NCBI GenBank assembly: GCA_026417275.1
Contig: JAOADO010000002.1
Coordinates: 1 to 64,000, forward strand
Origin: Verrucomicrobiia bacterium
GTDB taxonomy: Bacteria > Verrucomicrobiota > Verrucomicrobiae > Limisphaerales > JAKPVM01
Direction: 5' to 3'
DNA length: 64,000 bases
The position numbers and the translations under genes were made by a program. Shown in pieces: positions 36,497 to 45,199 of this stretch. Numbering within the stretch: the stretch's first letter is position 1; each line of letters opens with the position of its first letter. Below the pieces are notes generated by a model. That model saw only the letters and a program-made list of their open reading frames with translations, searched no databases and was not told the DNA's origin.

Positions 36497-37354
36497 TTAT
36501 TTAGTGTTGATGTCCAGTCTGGCGGTCCATGCGCATCCTCGGCGGAAAAATTCTGGGACGGATGAGTTTGTGATTGCTTTGACGTCGTGTCCGAGGACTG
36601 TGTGGAAGACTCTGCCTTTGCCGTATTCAAAGATAAATCCCATTGGGTAGAGTTTGTTGTCTACTTTTGAGCGGGCTACAGCGATTACGTGGATGGGCAA
36701 ATCGCCGTCGAGGCATGTGTAGAGTTCGTCGTCGGTTTTGAAGTCAGTTAAGCCTTGTGTGATTGGGTGTTCTTTGTCTGTGATTTGGACTGTGAATTCG
36801 CCGCGAGGGTCGTGGGCTCTGAGTTTTGGGTTCCAGATGCGTCCTGCGAGTTTTTTGAATTCGTCCCAGTCCTGCCAGGCCCCGCAGGCAAAGTGGATGA
36901 GCATAAGTCCGCCGCCGTTTTTTACAAACTCTTGCAGGTTCGTCCGCGCTGAGGCAGGTGGGGATGTTGTTTCCCAGTTCATGAAATGAAGGATTACGGC
37001 GTCAAATTGTCTCAAATCGGTTTTTCCGAGTTCGTCTGGGTTATAGAGGATGTCAATTGCCAGCCGCGAGTCTTTTGAAAGCAGGTTTGTGATTGCTGGG
37101 GTTGTTTTTTTCCATTCGTGACCGGGATAATCGTTTCCGGTGACGATTAAAATGCGTGCTTTTTTATCTGGATTTTGTTGTGCCATGGATAGGGTAATGG
37201 TGTGGAAGCAGCCGAGGCAGACCAGGATGGAGAGGGTAAAAATCAGAGTGATAGATTTAGAGTTTGGATTTGGGCGGTGTAATTGTTTGGTATAGTATGC
37301 GGCTATTTGGGATTGATCTTTTGTGTTGCCGCAGAAATTTTGTTCAATCTGCAT
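36497..37354 (-). CDS. Exported ThuA-like (trehalose-utilisation-type) protein
   Basis: 285 residues. A long N-terminal region with a hydrophobic segment (about 33-56) precedes a class-I glutamine-amidotransferase-like fold. KARILIVTGND, GGGLMLIHFACGAW and FHTVLGHD are the ThuA signatures. ThuA-like proteins act in sugar or glycoside metabolism with unknown chemistry, and exported versions are common in this phylum. The true start may be a later Met nearer the hydrophobic segment. It lies upstream of folE2 by 23 bases, possibly co-transcribed. Confidence 0.85.
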   Translation of the reverse strand: MQIEQNFCGNTKDQSQIAAYYTKQLHRPNPNSKSITLIFTLSILVCLGCFHTITLSMAQQNPDKKARILIVTGNDYPGHEWKKTTPAITNLLSKDSRLAIDILYNPDELGKTDLRQFDAVILHFMNWETTSPPASARTNLQEFVKNGGGLMLIHFACGAWQDWDEFKKLAGRIWNPKLRAHDPRGEFTVQITDKEHPITQGLTDFKTDDELYTCLDGDLPIHVIAVARSKVDNKLYPMGFIFEYGKGRVFHTVLGHDVKAITNSSVPEFFRRGCAWTARLDINTK

Positions 37355-37533
37355 GGTAATAAATTAGTTAATTATTTGAGTTATGCAACTTTAATTTGGC
37401 AAGCGGGCTGATAAATGCTATAAATTAATGTTGAACGAGATGCTTCTGGCAGAGGAAGCGCGGTTAATGAGTTTGTGTTTAGTGTGTTCTGTGAGTGGAA
37501 TTTTTTGGAAAAACATTTAATGGGTTTTGAGAA

Positions 37534-38166
37534 ATGAATAACGCATACGACAGTATACTTGTGCCAATGGTGGTTGAGCAGACGGGACGCGGTGAGCGCG
37601 GTTATGATATATATTCCCGTTTGCTTGTTGACCGGATAGTGATTCTTGGAACGCCGATTGACGACACTGTGGCGAATCTTATTATTGCGCAGCTTTTGTT
37701 TTTGCAGATGACCGACCCGAAGAAGGATATTCATCTTTATATTAATTCGCCTGGTGGTAGTGTGACGGCGGGGCTGGCGATTTATGACACGCTTCAATTT
37801 GTAACCTGCGATGTGAACACGTATTGTATTGGGCAGGCGGCGAGCATGGGAGCGGTTTTGCTTGCGGCTGGGACGAAGGGTAAGAGGTTTGCGTTGCCGA
37901 ACGCGCGGATATTGATTCATCAGCCGTGGGGTGGTGTTCAGGGGCAGGCTACGGATATCAGTATTCAGGCGCGCGAGATTTTGAGGTTGAAGGACAGGCT
38001 TAACGAAATACTTTCAAAGCATACAGGTCATACGATTGAGGAGATTGCCAGGGACACTGAGCGGGATAAGTTTATGTCAGCCGATGAAGCCAAAGAATAT
38101 GGTCTTGTGGATCAGGTTGTGGTGTCTCGCAAAGAGATTGTTGTGCCTGGAGAGAAGAAATCTTAA
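37534..38166 (+). CDS. clpP: ATP-dependent Clp protease proteolytic subunit
   Basis: 210 residues. The catalytic triad is complete: Ser104 (in QAASMGA), His129 (in RILIHQP) and Asp178 (in ERDKFM). It forms the tetradecameric peptidase chamber that works with ClpX, encoded 14 bases downstream. The N-terminal propeptide-like segment is short. The gene is G-rich and reads with the presumed leading strand. Confidence 0.97.
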   Translation: MNNAYDSILVPMVVEQTGRGERGYDIYSRLLVDRIVILGTPIDDTVANLIIAQLLFLQMTDPKKDIHLYINSPGGSVTAGLAIYDTLQFVTCDVNTYCIGQAASMGAVLLAAGTKGKRFALPNARILIHQPWGGVQGQATDISIQAREILRLKDRLNEILSKHTGHTIEEIARDTERDKFMSADEAKEYGLVDQVVVSRKEIVVPGEKKS

Positions 38167-38180
38167 TTTACAAAGTTTTA

Positions 38181-39488
38181 ATGGCGCACCCTAAAAATCT
38201 TGCGATGTGTAGTTTCTGCGGGAAGACCCGCGGGGAGGTGCGTAAGCTTGTTCAGGGACCTGGAGTTTACATCTGCGACAGTTGCGTTGAGTTGTGCAAG
38301 GCGGTTATTGATAAGGAGCTTGCCGCTGATGCGAAGAAAAAGGCGGCTAAATTTCGTGTTCCGAAGCCTGCCGAGATAAAGGCTCATCTGGACGAGTATT
38401 GCATTGGTCAGGAGCATGCGAAGAAGGTTCTGGCGGTTGCTGTTCATAATCATTATAAGCGAATTCTTCATCAATCTCTGACGGAGGAGGAGGTGGAGTC
38501 AACGAGTCCGGAACGCAGAGATGGTGGTCAAGATGGGCAGGATGTTGAAATTGAGAAGAGCAATATTCTTTTGATAGGTCCTACGGGGTCCGGGAAGACG
38601 TTGCTTGCGCGGACTCTGGCGAGGTTTCTGGATGTGCCGTTTGCGATTTCTGACGCGACGACGCTTACGGAGGCAGGGTATGTTGGTGAAGATGTTGAGA
38701 ATGTTATACTCCGTCTTTTGCAGAATGCGAATTTTGATGTTGAACGGGCTGAGCGTGGCATAGTGTACATTGATGAGATTGATAAGATAGCGAAAAAGGG
38801 GGAGAATGTTTCGATTACGCGGGATGTTTCCGGGGAGGGGGTTCAGCAGGCGTTGTTGAAGATTCTGGAGGGGACAGTCTGCAATGTGCCGCCGCAGGGT
38901 GGGCGTAAGCATCCGCAACAGGAGTATATTCGCGTTAATACGACGAACATACTTTTTATTTGTGGTGGCGCGTTTGTGGGGCTGGACAAGATTATTCAGA
39001 GGCGGCTTGGAAATCGTGTAATGGGGTTTGCGGCGTCGAGCCAGAGGGTGGAGGAATTGTATCTTGAGCAGAAAAAGTTGATGCATTTTGTGGAGCCTGA
39101 GGATTTGTTATCTTTTGGATTTATACCTGAGTTTATTGGTAGATTGCCGGTTACTGCTGTTCTTGATGAGTTAACGCAGGAGCAGCTTGTGGCGATTTTG
39201 ACGGAGCCTAAGAATGCGCTTACCAGGCAATACACGAAGTTGATGGAGATGGAGGGGGTTAAACTGGAGTTCACATCGGATGGGTTGAATGAACTTGCCG
39301 CTCAGGCGATTAAGAAGGGGACTGGGGCGCGGGCTCTGAGGAGCATTCTTGAGAGGTTAATGCTTGATGTTATGTATGAAGCGCCGGGGAACAAGGATAT
39401 AGCTGGTGTGAAGATAAATAGAGAGGTTGTCCTTGGCGAGTCTAAGCCGGTTCTTACTTTCAAGGGCGGTAATAAAGCCGCCGCATAA
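38181..39488 (+). CDS. clpX: ATP-dependent Clp protease ATP-binding subunit ClpX
   Basis: 435 residues. The N-terminal zinc-binding domain has Cys10, Cys13, Cys32 and Cys35. The AAA+ core has Walker A GPTGSGKT (133-140), pore loop GYVGEDV, Walker [10 protein letters not shown] and the sensor regions. It recognises, unfolds and passes substrates to ClpP. A segment with several Glu, Asp and Gly residues at about 100-123 lengthens the linker before Walker A. It forms an operon with clpP. Confidence 0.97.
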   Translation: MAHPKNLAMCSFCGKTRGEVRKLVQGPGVYICDSCVELCKAVIDKELAADAKKKAAKFRVPKPAEIKAHLDEYCIGQEHAKKVLAVAVHNHYKRILHQSLTEEEVESTSPERRDGGQDGQDVEIEKSNILLIGPTGSGKTLLARTLARFLDVPFAISDATTLTEAGYVGEDVENVILRLLQNANFDVERAERGIVYIDEIDKIAKKGENVSITRDVSGEGVQQALLKILEGTVCNVPPQGGRKHPQQEYIRVNTTNILFICGGAFVGLDKIIQRRLGNRVMGFAASSQRVEELYLEQKKLMHFVEPEDLLSFGFIPEFIGRLPVTAVLDELTQEQLVAILTEPKNALTRQYTKLMEMEGVKLEFTSDGLNELAAQAIKKGTGARALRSILERLMLDVMYEAPGNKDIAGVKINREVVLGESKPVLTFKGGNKAAA

Positions 39489-39549
39489 TTTTCTTGATTC
39501 ACCTAACGGGTTATGAACAATCAATCAAAACTCATAGCATTGTTGTATT

Positions 39550-40731
39550 ATGACACCGCGTTTTGAACCGTCGCAGTTTGTGGCGACACATTTGAAGAAT
39601 ATTCCGCGGAGCGGGATTCGAGATTTTTTCGAACTCGTTCAGGGGATGCAGGATGTGATTTCGCTTGGGATTGGTGAACCGGATTTCGTCACTCCGTGGC
39701 ATATTCGCGAGGCGGCTATCTACGCATTGGAGAGGGGGCGCACGAGTTATACGTCCAATCTTGGATTGCTTAAATTGCGCGAGGTTCTTTCTGCTCATAT
39801 AGCAAGGAATTTTGGGGCTTATTATAATCCGATAAACCAGATTTTGATAACCGTTGGTGTGAGCGAGGCGCTGGATATAGCGTTGCGGGCGCTGGTGAAT
39901 CCCGGGGATGAAGTGTTGTATCATGAGCCGTGTTATGTCAGTTATTCGCCGTCTATTGTGATGACGCATGGTGTTCCGAAGGCGGTTTCGTGTTCAGCAG
40001 GGGATGGGTTTGCGTTGCGGGCGGAGGAGATTGAAAAGCAGATTACGCGGCGGTCCAAGGTTCTTGTTTTGAATTTTCCGACGAATCCAACAGGGGGGAC
40101 GCTTACGCGGGAGGAATTGGAAAAAATCGCTGGTGTTGCGATTCGGCATAACCTGGTTGTGATTACGGATGAGATTTATTCGGAGTTAACGTTTGAGGGC
40201 GAGCATGTGAGTATTGTTTCGATTCCTGGCATGGTGGAGCGGACGATATTTTTGCATGGGTTTTCGAAGGCGTATGCGATGACGGGTTTCCGTCTTGGTT
40301 ATGCGTGCGGTCCTGCGGAGTTAATTGAGGCGATGATGAAGGTGCATCAGTATTCAATGCTTTGTGCGAGTATTATAAGTCAAGAGGCGGCTATTGAGGC
40401 AATTTTGAATGGCGAGGCGGCGATGCTGGAGATGCGTGAACAATATCGGATACGGAGGAATTATATTGTGAATGCGCTGAATGATATGGGGTTGAAGTGT
40501 CACATGCCGAGGGGGTCGTTTTATGCGTTTCCGTGCATAAAGAGTACGGGATTGAGTTCGAAGGATTTTGCGGTTCGATTGTTGAAGGAAGAGAAGGTTG
40601 CGGCTGTTCCAGGGAATGCGTTTGGGGTGAGTGGAGAGGGGTATTTGCGGTGTTGTTTTGCGACTTCTCTTGATAGGATTGAACAGGCAATGGAGCGGAT
40701 GGGGCGATTTGTGAAAAAGGTAATGGGGTAA
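39550..40731 (+). CDS. Class I/II aminotransferase (PLP)
   Basis: 393 residues of fold-type I. The PLP-binding Lys240 lies in HGFSKAYAMTG, with NFPTNPTGG supplying the substrate-carboxylate region and SRD-like residues near the end (YLRCCF). It resembles the aspartate/aromatic aminotransferase group, with the exact amino acid unknown. It follows clpX by 61 bases and may be read from the same promoter. Confidence 0.9.
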   Translation: MTPRFEPSQFVATHLKNIPRSGIRDFFELVQGMQDVISLGIGEPDFVTPWHIREAAIYALERGRTSYTSNLGLLKLREVLSAHIARNFGAYYNPINQILITVGVSEALDIALRALVNPGDEVLYHEPCYVSYSPSIVMTHGVPKAVSCSAGDGFALRAEEIEKQITRRSKVLVLNFPTNPTGGTLTREELEKIAGVAIRHNLVVITDEIYSELTFEGEHVSIVSIPGMVERTIFLHGFSKAYAMTGFRLGYACGPAELIEAMMKVHQYSMLCASIISQEAAIEAILNGEAAMLEMREQYRIRRNYIVNALNDMGLKCHMPRGSFYAFPCIKSTGLSSKDFAVRLLKEEKVAAVPGNAFGVSGEGYLRCCFATSLDRIEQAMERMGRFVKKVMG

Positions 40732-40850
40732 AGTATGATGTGTTTGGGGTTGGTAGTGTAGTAGGGTGATACCACTTTGTAGATGAGTAAGAAGGGGTGT
40801 CTATCTGGAAAATACGAGTTCTATATTTTAATTTATTGTTTGAGGTGAGT

Positions 40851-41705
40851 TTAATTTTCGGATGTTTGTTGTTTATCCCCCCGATTCCATAATGTCTTTG
40901 CCAATTCTACGTACTGTTCGAGGCTGACTGACTCGCCGCGAGCGGTTTGGGGTATGCCAAGTGTATTGAATGCCGAGTGTAGTTTTTCTTCGTTAAAATC
41001 TTGTTTCAGGAGTTTAAACATCATTTTTCGTCTCTGGCTGAAGGCGCGATTCACAATTTTATAGAACAGTTCGCGTTGAGTATCGTTGAGGAGTTTGGTT
41101 TCGCGCTGGATGAATTTGACGCACGCGGAATCCACCTTTGGTTCGGGGAAAAAACAGGAGGACGGGATTTTAAAATAGTCAACGGGTTTGTATTGGATTT
41201 GGAGTAGCAGTGTTAGGGCGCCGTATTCTTCGGTTGAGTGGTGTGCCATGAGTCTTTGGGCGACTTCAAGCTGGACAGTAACTACTATTTTTTTGGGGGG
41301 TGTTTTATTTTTTGAGAATTCGACAAGGATTGGTGATGCTACTGAATACGGCAGGTTGGATACTACAATCCAATCGCTCCAGTCCTGTCCAGAGGTTTTT
41401 AAATAAATCAGTGCGTCAGCGTTAACGATTTCAAGATTGTTTGCGGTGGCGAACCTCTTTTTCAATATTTCAACCAGTTTTTCGTCTTTTTCGATAGCCA
41501 GAATTTTTTTTGCTGTTGGAAGTAGAAGTTCGGTCAGAGGGCCGAGTCCTGGACCGATTTCGATAACCTTGTCTTGTGGCTGGATTTGAGCAAGTGACAG
41601 GATTTTTTTTAACTGGTTGGCGTCGTGAAGAAAGTTTTGTCCCAACTGTTTTGTAAGATGGATGTCGTATTCAATTAATAATTTTTTAATTTCCGAGATT
41701 GTCAT
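40851..41705 (-). CDS. rsmA: 16S rRNA dimethyladenosine transferase RsmA/KsgA
   Basis: 284 residues. The SAM-binding loop is EIGPGLGPLTE, and the catalytic motif IV reads NLPYSVASP. The start KQLGQNFLHD is the family hallmark. The enzyme dimethylates two adjacent adenines near the 3' end of 16S rRNA late in small-subunit assembly. It lies 28 bases after panC on the same strand. Confidence 0.96.
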   Translation of the reverse strand: MTISEIKKLLIEYDIHLTKQLGQNFLHDANQLKKILSLAQIQPQDKVIEIGPGLGPLTELLLPTAKKILAIEKDEKLVEILKKRFATANNLEIVNADALIYLKTSGQDWSDWIVVSNLPYSVASPILVEFSKNKTPPKKIVVTVQLEVAQRLMAHHSTEEYGALTLLLQIQYKPVDYFKIPSSCFFPEPKVDSACVKFIQRETKLLNDTQRELFYKIVNRAFSQRRKMMFKLLKQDFNEEKLHSAFNTLGIPQTARGESVSLEQYVELAKTLWNRGDKQQTSEN

Positions 41706-41733
41706 TTGTTTTTAGATTTTCCACGGATAGCGG

Positions 41734-42600
41734 TTACAATCTGCCGTTGTCAATCAATCGTGTTGTTCCGATATAAACTGCAAGAGCCATGTGATGACCG
41801 GGTTTTACTGTTTCAACCGTTTTCAATGTGTCTGGGTGGAAGAATTCAATATAATCCACGTGCGCTGATGGTTCTTTTTCGATGTAGGATTTTAGTTCGG
41901 CTTTCAAGTCTGAGGCATTTAATGGTTGTTTTGAGGAGCGTACTTTTTCCCTGGCGAGGTTAATTGTGCGGAAGAGTACGTTTGCTTGTTTGCGTTCGGA
42001 TTCGTTCAAGTAAGTGTTTCTTGAGCTCATTGCAAGTCCGTCTGGCTCCCTTACTGTGGGGGCAACAACTATTTTGACAGGGAAATTCAGGTTTTCGGTC
42101 ATGCGGCGGATAATTGCGGCTTGCTGGTAATCTTTTTCGCCAAAGATGGCAACGTCTGGTTGAATGATATTGAAGAGTTTTGCGACGACGGTTGTAACGC
42201 CGCGGAAGTGGGTTGGTCGCGAAGCGCCTTCCATGGTTTTAGAGAGTTCTTCTTCAACGACATAGACGCTGTATAGACCTTCTGATTTGTTTGGATACAT
42301 GGCGGCATCGGATGGCGTAAAGACGATGTCTGCACCAGCTGATTTGCATAGTTTCAGGTCTCTGTTTAAATCTCGAGGATATTTTGAGAAATCTTCTTTT
42401 GGTCCGAATTGTGTCGGGTTCACATAAATGCTGACAATGACGATTCCATCTTTTTTGCAGATTTGCCGCGCTTTTTTAATGAGGTTTAAGTGTCCCTCGT
42501 GCAGAAAACCCATTGTTGGGACGAAGGCGATTTTCTGCCCGTTTTTCTTTGCCTTGATGGCAAATTTTTGCATTGCGGCGATGTCTTTTATAGTTCTCAT
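41734..42600 (-). CDS. panC: Pantothenate synthetase
   Basis: 288 residues. The nucleotide-binding HxGH-type motif is in PTMGFLHEGH (about 29-38), and GEKDYQQ and SSRN stretches match PanC. The enzyme joins pantoate and beta-alanine with ATP to make pantothenate for coenzyme A. Later in the window coaD completes another step of CoA synthesis. It is the first gene of a panC-rsmA pair. Confidence 0.96.
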   Translation of the reverse strand: MRTIKDIAAMQKFAIKAKKNGQKIAFVPTMGFLHEGHLNLIKKARQICKKDGIVIVSIYVNPTQFGPKEDFSKYPRDLNRDLKLCKSAGADIVFTPSDAAMYPNKSEGLYSVYVVEEELSKTMEGASRPTHFRGVTTVVAKLFNIIQPDVAIFGEKDYQQAAIIRRMTENLNFPVKIVVAPTVREPDGLAMSSRNTYLNESERKQANVLFRTINLAREKVRSSKQPLNASDLKAELKSYIEKEPSAHVDYIEFFHPDTLKTVETVKPGHHMALAVYIGTTRLIDNGRL

Positions 42601-42639
42601 GACAGATAAAAATCGCTTAAAAAGGGTGATGTTTCAATG

Positions 42640-42673
42640 AAAAACAAAGAGCCAACCGTGTGGGTGGCTCTTT
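42640..42673 (-). terminator. Hairpin terminator after the pseudopilin gene
   Basis: A 9-bp perfect inverted repeat AAAGAGCCA / TGGCTCTTT (42646-42654 and 42665-42673) is followed on the minus strand by TTTGTTTTT. It lies downstream of the pseudopilin stop codon and before panC. Confidence 0.8.
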
Positions 42674-42720
42674 TGAATAGATGGTGTGGCAAAGGCGATT
42701 TTGGAGAGAATTGAACGGAA

Positions 42721-43443
42721 TTATTTTCTAATTTCCGGGAAGGTGTTTGTTCGCCACACTTCGGTGACTGCCCAGAGGTTGACAGGGTATAGGTCGCCAT
42801 ATGCTTTTAGATATCGGACACTTCCATCTGCGAAGGCGTAGTTGGAGCCGCCAGCTTTTGTTCTTGCGCCGCCGCCGTGACGCATATGGTCAACTTCTTC
42901 AAGGTCGTTTCCGTTGTTCTGCCAGAAATCCATGTGGACGTGTGAGGATTCGGTCAGTTTTTCACCGAATGTGACGGTTTCTGAAGGGTATCTTATGACG
43001 GTTTGTCTGATGCCGTATGGATAGCCGTAGTTCTGGAAGGCAACCCAGTTTGTTGAATCTAAAGTTTGTTCAAAATAATCGCCCCAACCGTTAATGATAT
43101 AGCTTCTGCCTGGTGTGGCTGTGTTAGGTCCTTCAAAGTCGCTGGGGCATTTTAGAATATTTGCGGATTTGTAGTATGGCTGGAGGCGTTCATACCAGAG
43201 TGGGACTCCGCGCGGGGTGAATTGTCCTTCGTTGTCATCGGCGTACATCAGGAGGGAGAGTCCAAGTTGTCTCATATCGTTCATGCAACCGATTCTACGA
43301 GCGCTTTCTTTTGCTTTACTCAGGGATGGCAAGAGCATTGAAGCCAAAATAGCTATAATGGCAATCACCACGAGCAGTTCAATTAATGTGAAAGCCTTCC
43401 AATCTTTCCACGAATGTATTTTTGTAAATCTGAGAGTTTTCAT
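42721..43443 (-). CDS. Pseudopilin with N-terminal methylation motif and H-X9-DG-type end
   Basis: 240 residues. The class III signal [16 protein letters not shown] (about 18-33) is preceded by a basic leader, for cleavage by prepilin peptidase at the residue before Phe. The C-terminus has a His-Gly-Gly-Gly stretch and a [13 protein letters not shown] end, the typical form of major pseudopilins of Verrucomicrobiota and Planctomycetes. It should belong to a type II secretion or pilus-like system, whose other genes are not nearby. It is a single gene ended by a hairpin. Confidence 0.92.
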   Translation of the reverse strand: MKTLRFTKIHSWKDWKAFTLIELLVVIAIIAILASMLLPSLSKAKESARRIGCMNDMRQLGLSLLMYADDNEGQFTPRGVPLWYERLQPYYKSANILKCPSDFEGPNTATPGRSYIINGWGDYFEQTLDSTNWVAFQNYGYPYGIRQTVIRYPSETVTFGEKLTESSHVHMDFWQNNGNDLEEVDHMRHGGGARTKAGGSNYAFADGSVRYLKAYGDLYPVNLWAVTEVWRTNTFPEIRK

Positions 43444-43607
43444 ATTAAATTCAACGTTCTATTTGATTTTCTAACCGACCTTTTAAACAGGTTAATTGCA
43501 ACCGTTACTGATGGGTTTGACGGGAAAAGAAATTAAAATATTCAACCACCTTAAAATTTTTTATATTATTATTTTTTAAGGTAAATGAATTGTGATGCTT
43601 TGTTTAA

Positions 43608-43685
43608 TGGTCGGGGCGGTGAGATTTGAACTCACGACCTCTTGTACCCGAAACAAGCGCGCTAGCCGGACTACGCTACGCCCCG
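43608..43685 (-). tRNA. tRNA-Pro (anticodon CGG)
   Basis: The minus strand folds into a full cloverleaf: acceptor stem CGGGGCG / CGCCCCG, D arm with GCGT / GCGC, anticodon stem CTTGT / ACAAG around loop TTCGGGT (anticodon CGG, reading CCG), a five-base variable loop and T arm GTGAG / CTCAC with loop TTCAAAT. The 3' CCA is encoded (TGG on the plus strand at 43608-43610). C1 with G72 is characteristic of bacterial proline tRNAs. Confidence 0.96.
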
Positions 43686-43782
43686 ATTCCTTTATATATT
43701 TGCCATTTTTTTTTAAAAATGCAATAGTGTTTTTATTATTATCGTCGGGTGGGAATAGTTCTTGGAAACCGAGTGCAGGCAT

Positions 43783-45180
43783 ATGAAGATATTTCTGAAA
43801 ATATTGGTGATTATTGAGGTTTTTACGTTGCAGTGCCTGAGTTCTTATGGGCAAACGATTTCAATACAGAAGACGCCGCAGGGGCTGGCGCAAATAAGGT
43901 GGCAATCTGTTCCTCAAGCGAGTCATTACCGTGTGGAATACAGGGATAAGTTGTCCGGGGATGTGTGGAAGGCTGTTCCATTGCAGGACCGGTGGGTGAT
44001 TGGCGGGACGTCGTTTGTGGATGTTTTTTCTATGACAAATCAGGCGCGGTTTTATCGGCTTGTTGCTATTACAGCTACTCGTGGGGTGCTTTCGTATTCA
44101 ACGATGTTGCAACAGCTTACAAAGGCACAACTTACAGCTCTGTTTGTCAGTAATGGTATTCCTGTGTCTCCACAATATGATGTAAAGGTTTACAGGATTT
44201 ATTATGATACTGTTGCTCCAGATGGTCTTCCGATAAAAGCCTCTGGTGCTGTGGTTATTCCTGTGGCTTCTGGTAAATCGTTTCCGCTTTTGAGTTATCA
44301 GCACGGGACGGAATTTTTAACAAATAATGTTGCTTCGCAGGGGGGCGGGGAGTTTGTTGCCGGGCTTGCGCTTGCGTCTCTTGGATATGCTGTTTCGATG
44401 CCTGATTATCTTGGGATGGGGCTTGCTGTTGGGATGTTGCATCCGTTTGTGCATGCGCGTTCAGAGGCTACTGCTTGTATAGATGCGCTGCGAGCGGTTC
44501 GGGTGTTGTGTTCTCAGACGGGGGTTAGTCTTAATGGACAGTTATTTTTAATTGGTTATTCTCAGGGCGGGCATGCGACAATGGCGCTTCATCGGGAAAT
44601 TGAGTTTTATCATACGAATGAGTTTGTGGTAACTGCTTCTGCTCCAATGGCTGGTCCTTATGATATGAGTGGGACGATGGCAAACTTAATGCTTTCCGAT
44701 GCGGCGTACGATACGCCAGCGTATCTGCCTTACACTTTGTTTTCGTATAATAATGTTTATAAAATATACGATTCGTCTTCTAATTTTCTTAATGCGCCTT
44801 ATGCAAGCACTTTGCCGCCTCTGTTTGATGGACGGCATTCTGCAAGCCAGATAAATTCTGCTATGCCATCTATTCCTTCGCGAATTTTGAAGCAGGAATT
44901 TTTAAATCAATTTAAATCTACTCCGAATCATCCTTTTCGCATAGCTCTTCAAGCGAATGACCTTTATAATTGGAAGCCGATTGCGCTGATGCAAATGTAT
45001 CATTGCGCCAGCGATGTTACGGTTCCTTTTTCAAACTCGGAAGTTGCCCTTGCGAGGTTTCATGCGCTTGGCGCGACTCATGTGGAGTTGGTTGACCCAA
45101 ATCCATGGGGGAACCATGGTACCGGGGCGATTTCTTGTTTTTACGCTGCGTATCAGTGGTTTGAGACTTTGAAACAATAG
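43783..45180 (+). CDS. Secreted alpha/beta-hydrolase (lipase-like)
   Basis: 465 residues from the ATG at 43783; an in-frame ATG at 43762 would add seven residues but the signal peptide (MKIFLKIL, hydrophobic to about residue 20) begins at 43783. A fibronectin-III-like segment (about 30-100) with YRVEYRDK and RFYRLVA patterns is followed by an alpha/beta-hydrolase domain whose nucleophile elbow is GYSQGG (Ser260). A late Asp in CASDVTVPF and His in NHGTGA complete a likely triad. It resembles secretory lipases. It lies 19 bases before the phospholipase-D-like gene. Confidence 0.82.
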   Translation: MKIFLKILVIIEVFTLQCLSSYGQTISIQKTPQGLAQIRWQSVPQASHYRVEYRDKLSGDVWKAVPLQDRWVIGGTSFVDVFSMTNQARFYRLVAITATRGVLSYSTMLQQLTKAQLTALFVSNGIPVSPQYDVKVYRIYYDTVAPDGLPIKASGAVVIPVASGKSFPLLSYQHGTEFLTNNVASQGGGEFVAGLALASLGYAVSMPDYLGMGLAVGMLHPFVHARSEATACIDALRAVRVLCSQTGVSLNGQLFLIGYSQGGHATMALHREIEFYHTNEFVVTASAPMAGPYDMSGTMANLMLSDAAYDTPAYLPYTLFSYNNVYKIYDSSSNFLNAPYASTLPPLFDGRHSASQINSAMPSIPSRILKQEFLNQFKSTPNHPFRIALQANDLYNWKPIALMQMYHCASDVTVPFSNSEVALARFHALGATHVELVDPNPWGNHGTGAISCFYAAYQWFETLKQ

Positions 45181-45199
45181 TGGGAATGTCTGGGGGGAA

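Noticed and set aside
36159..36650. Plus-strand reading frame over folE2
   Set aside because: It is antisense to folE2, which has full-length conserved motifs; the frame is a shadow of G/T-rich composition.
43762..43782. Earlier ATG for the lipase-like gene
   Set aside because: It would put METECRH before a normal signal peptide that begins at the next Met, so the later start is preferred.
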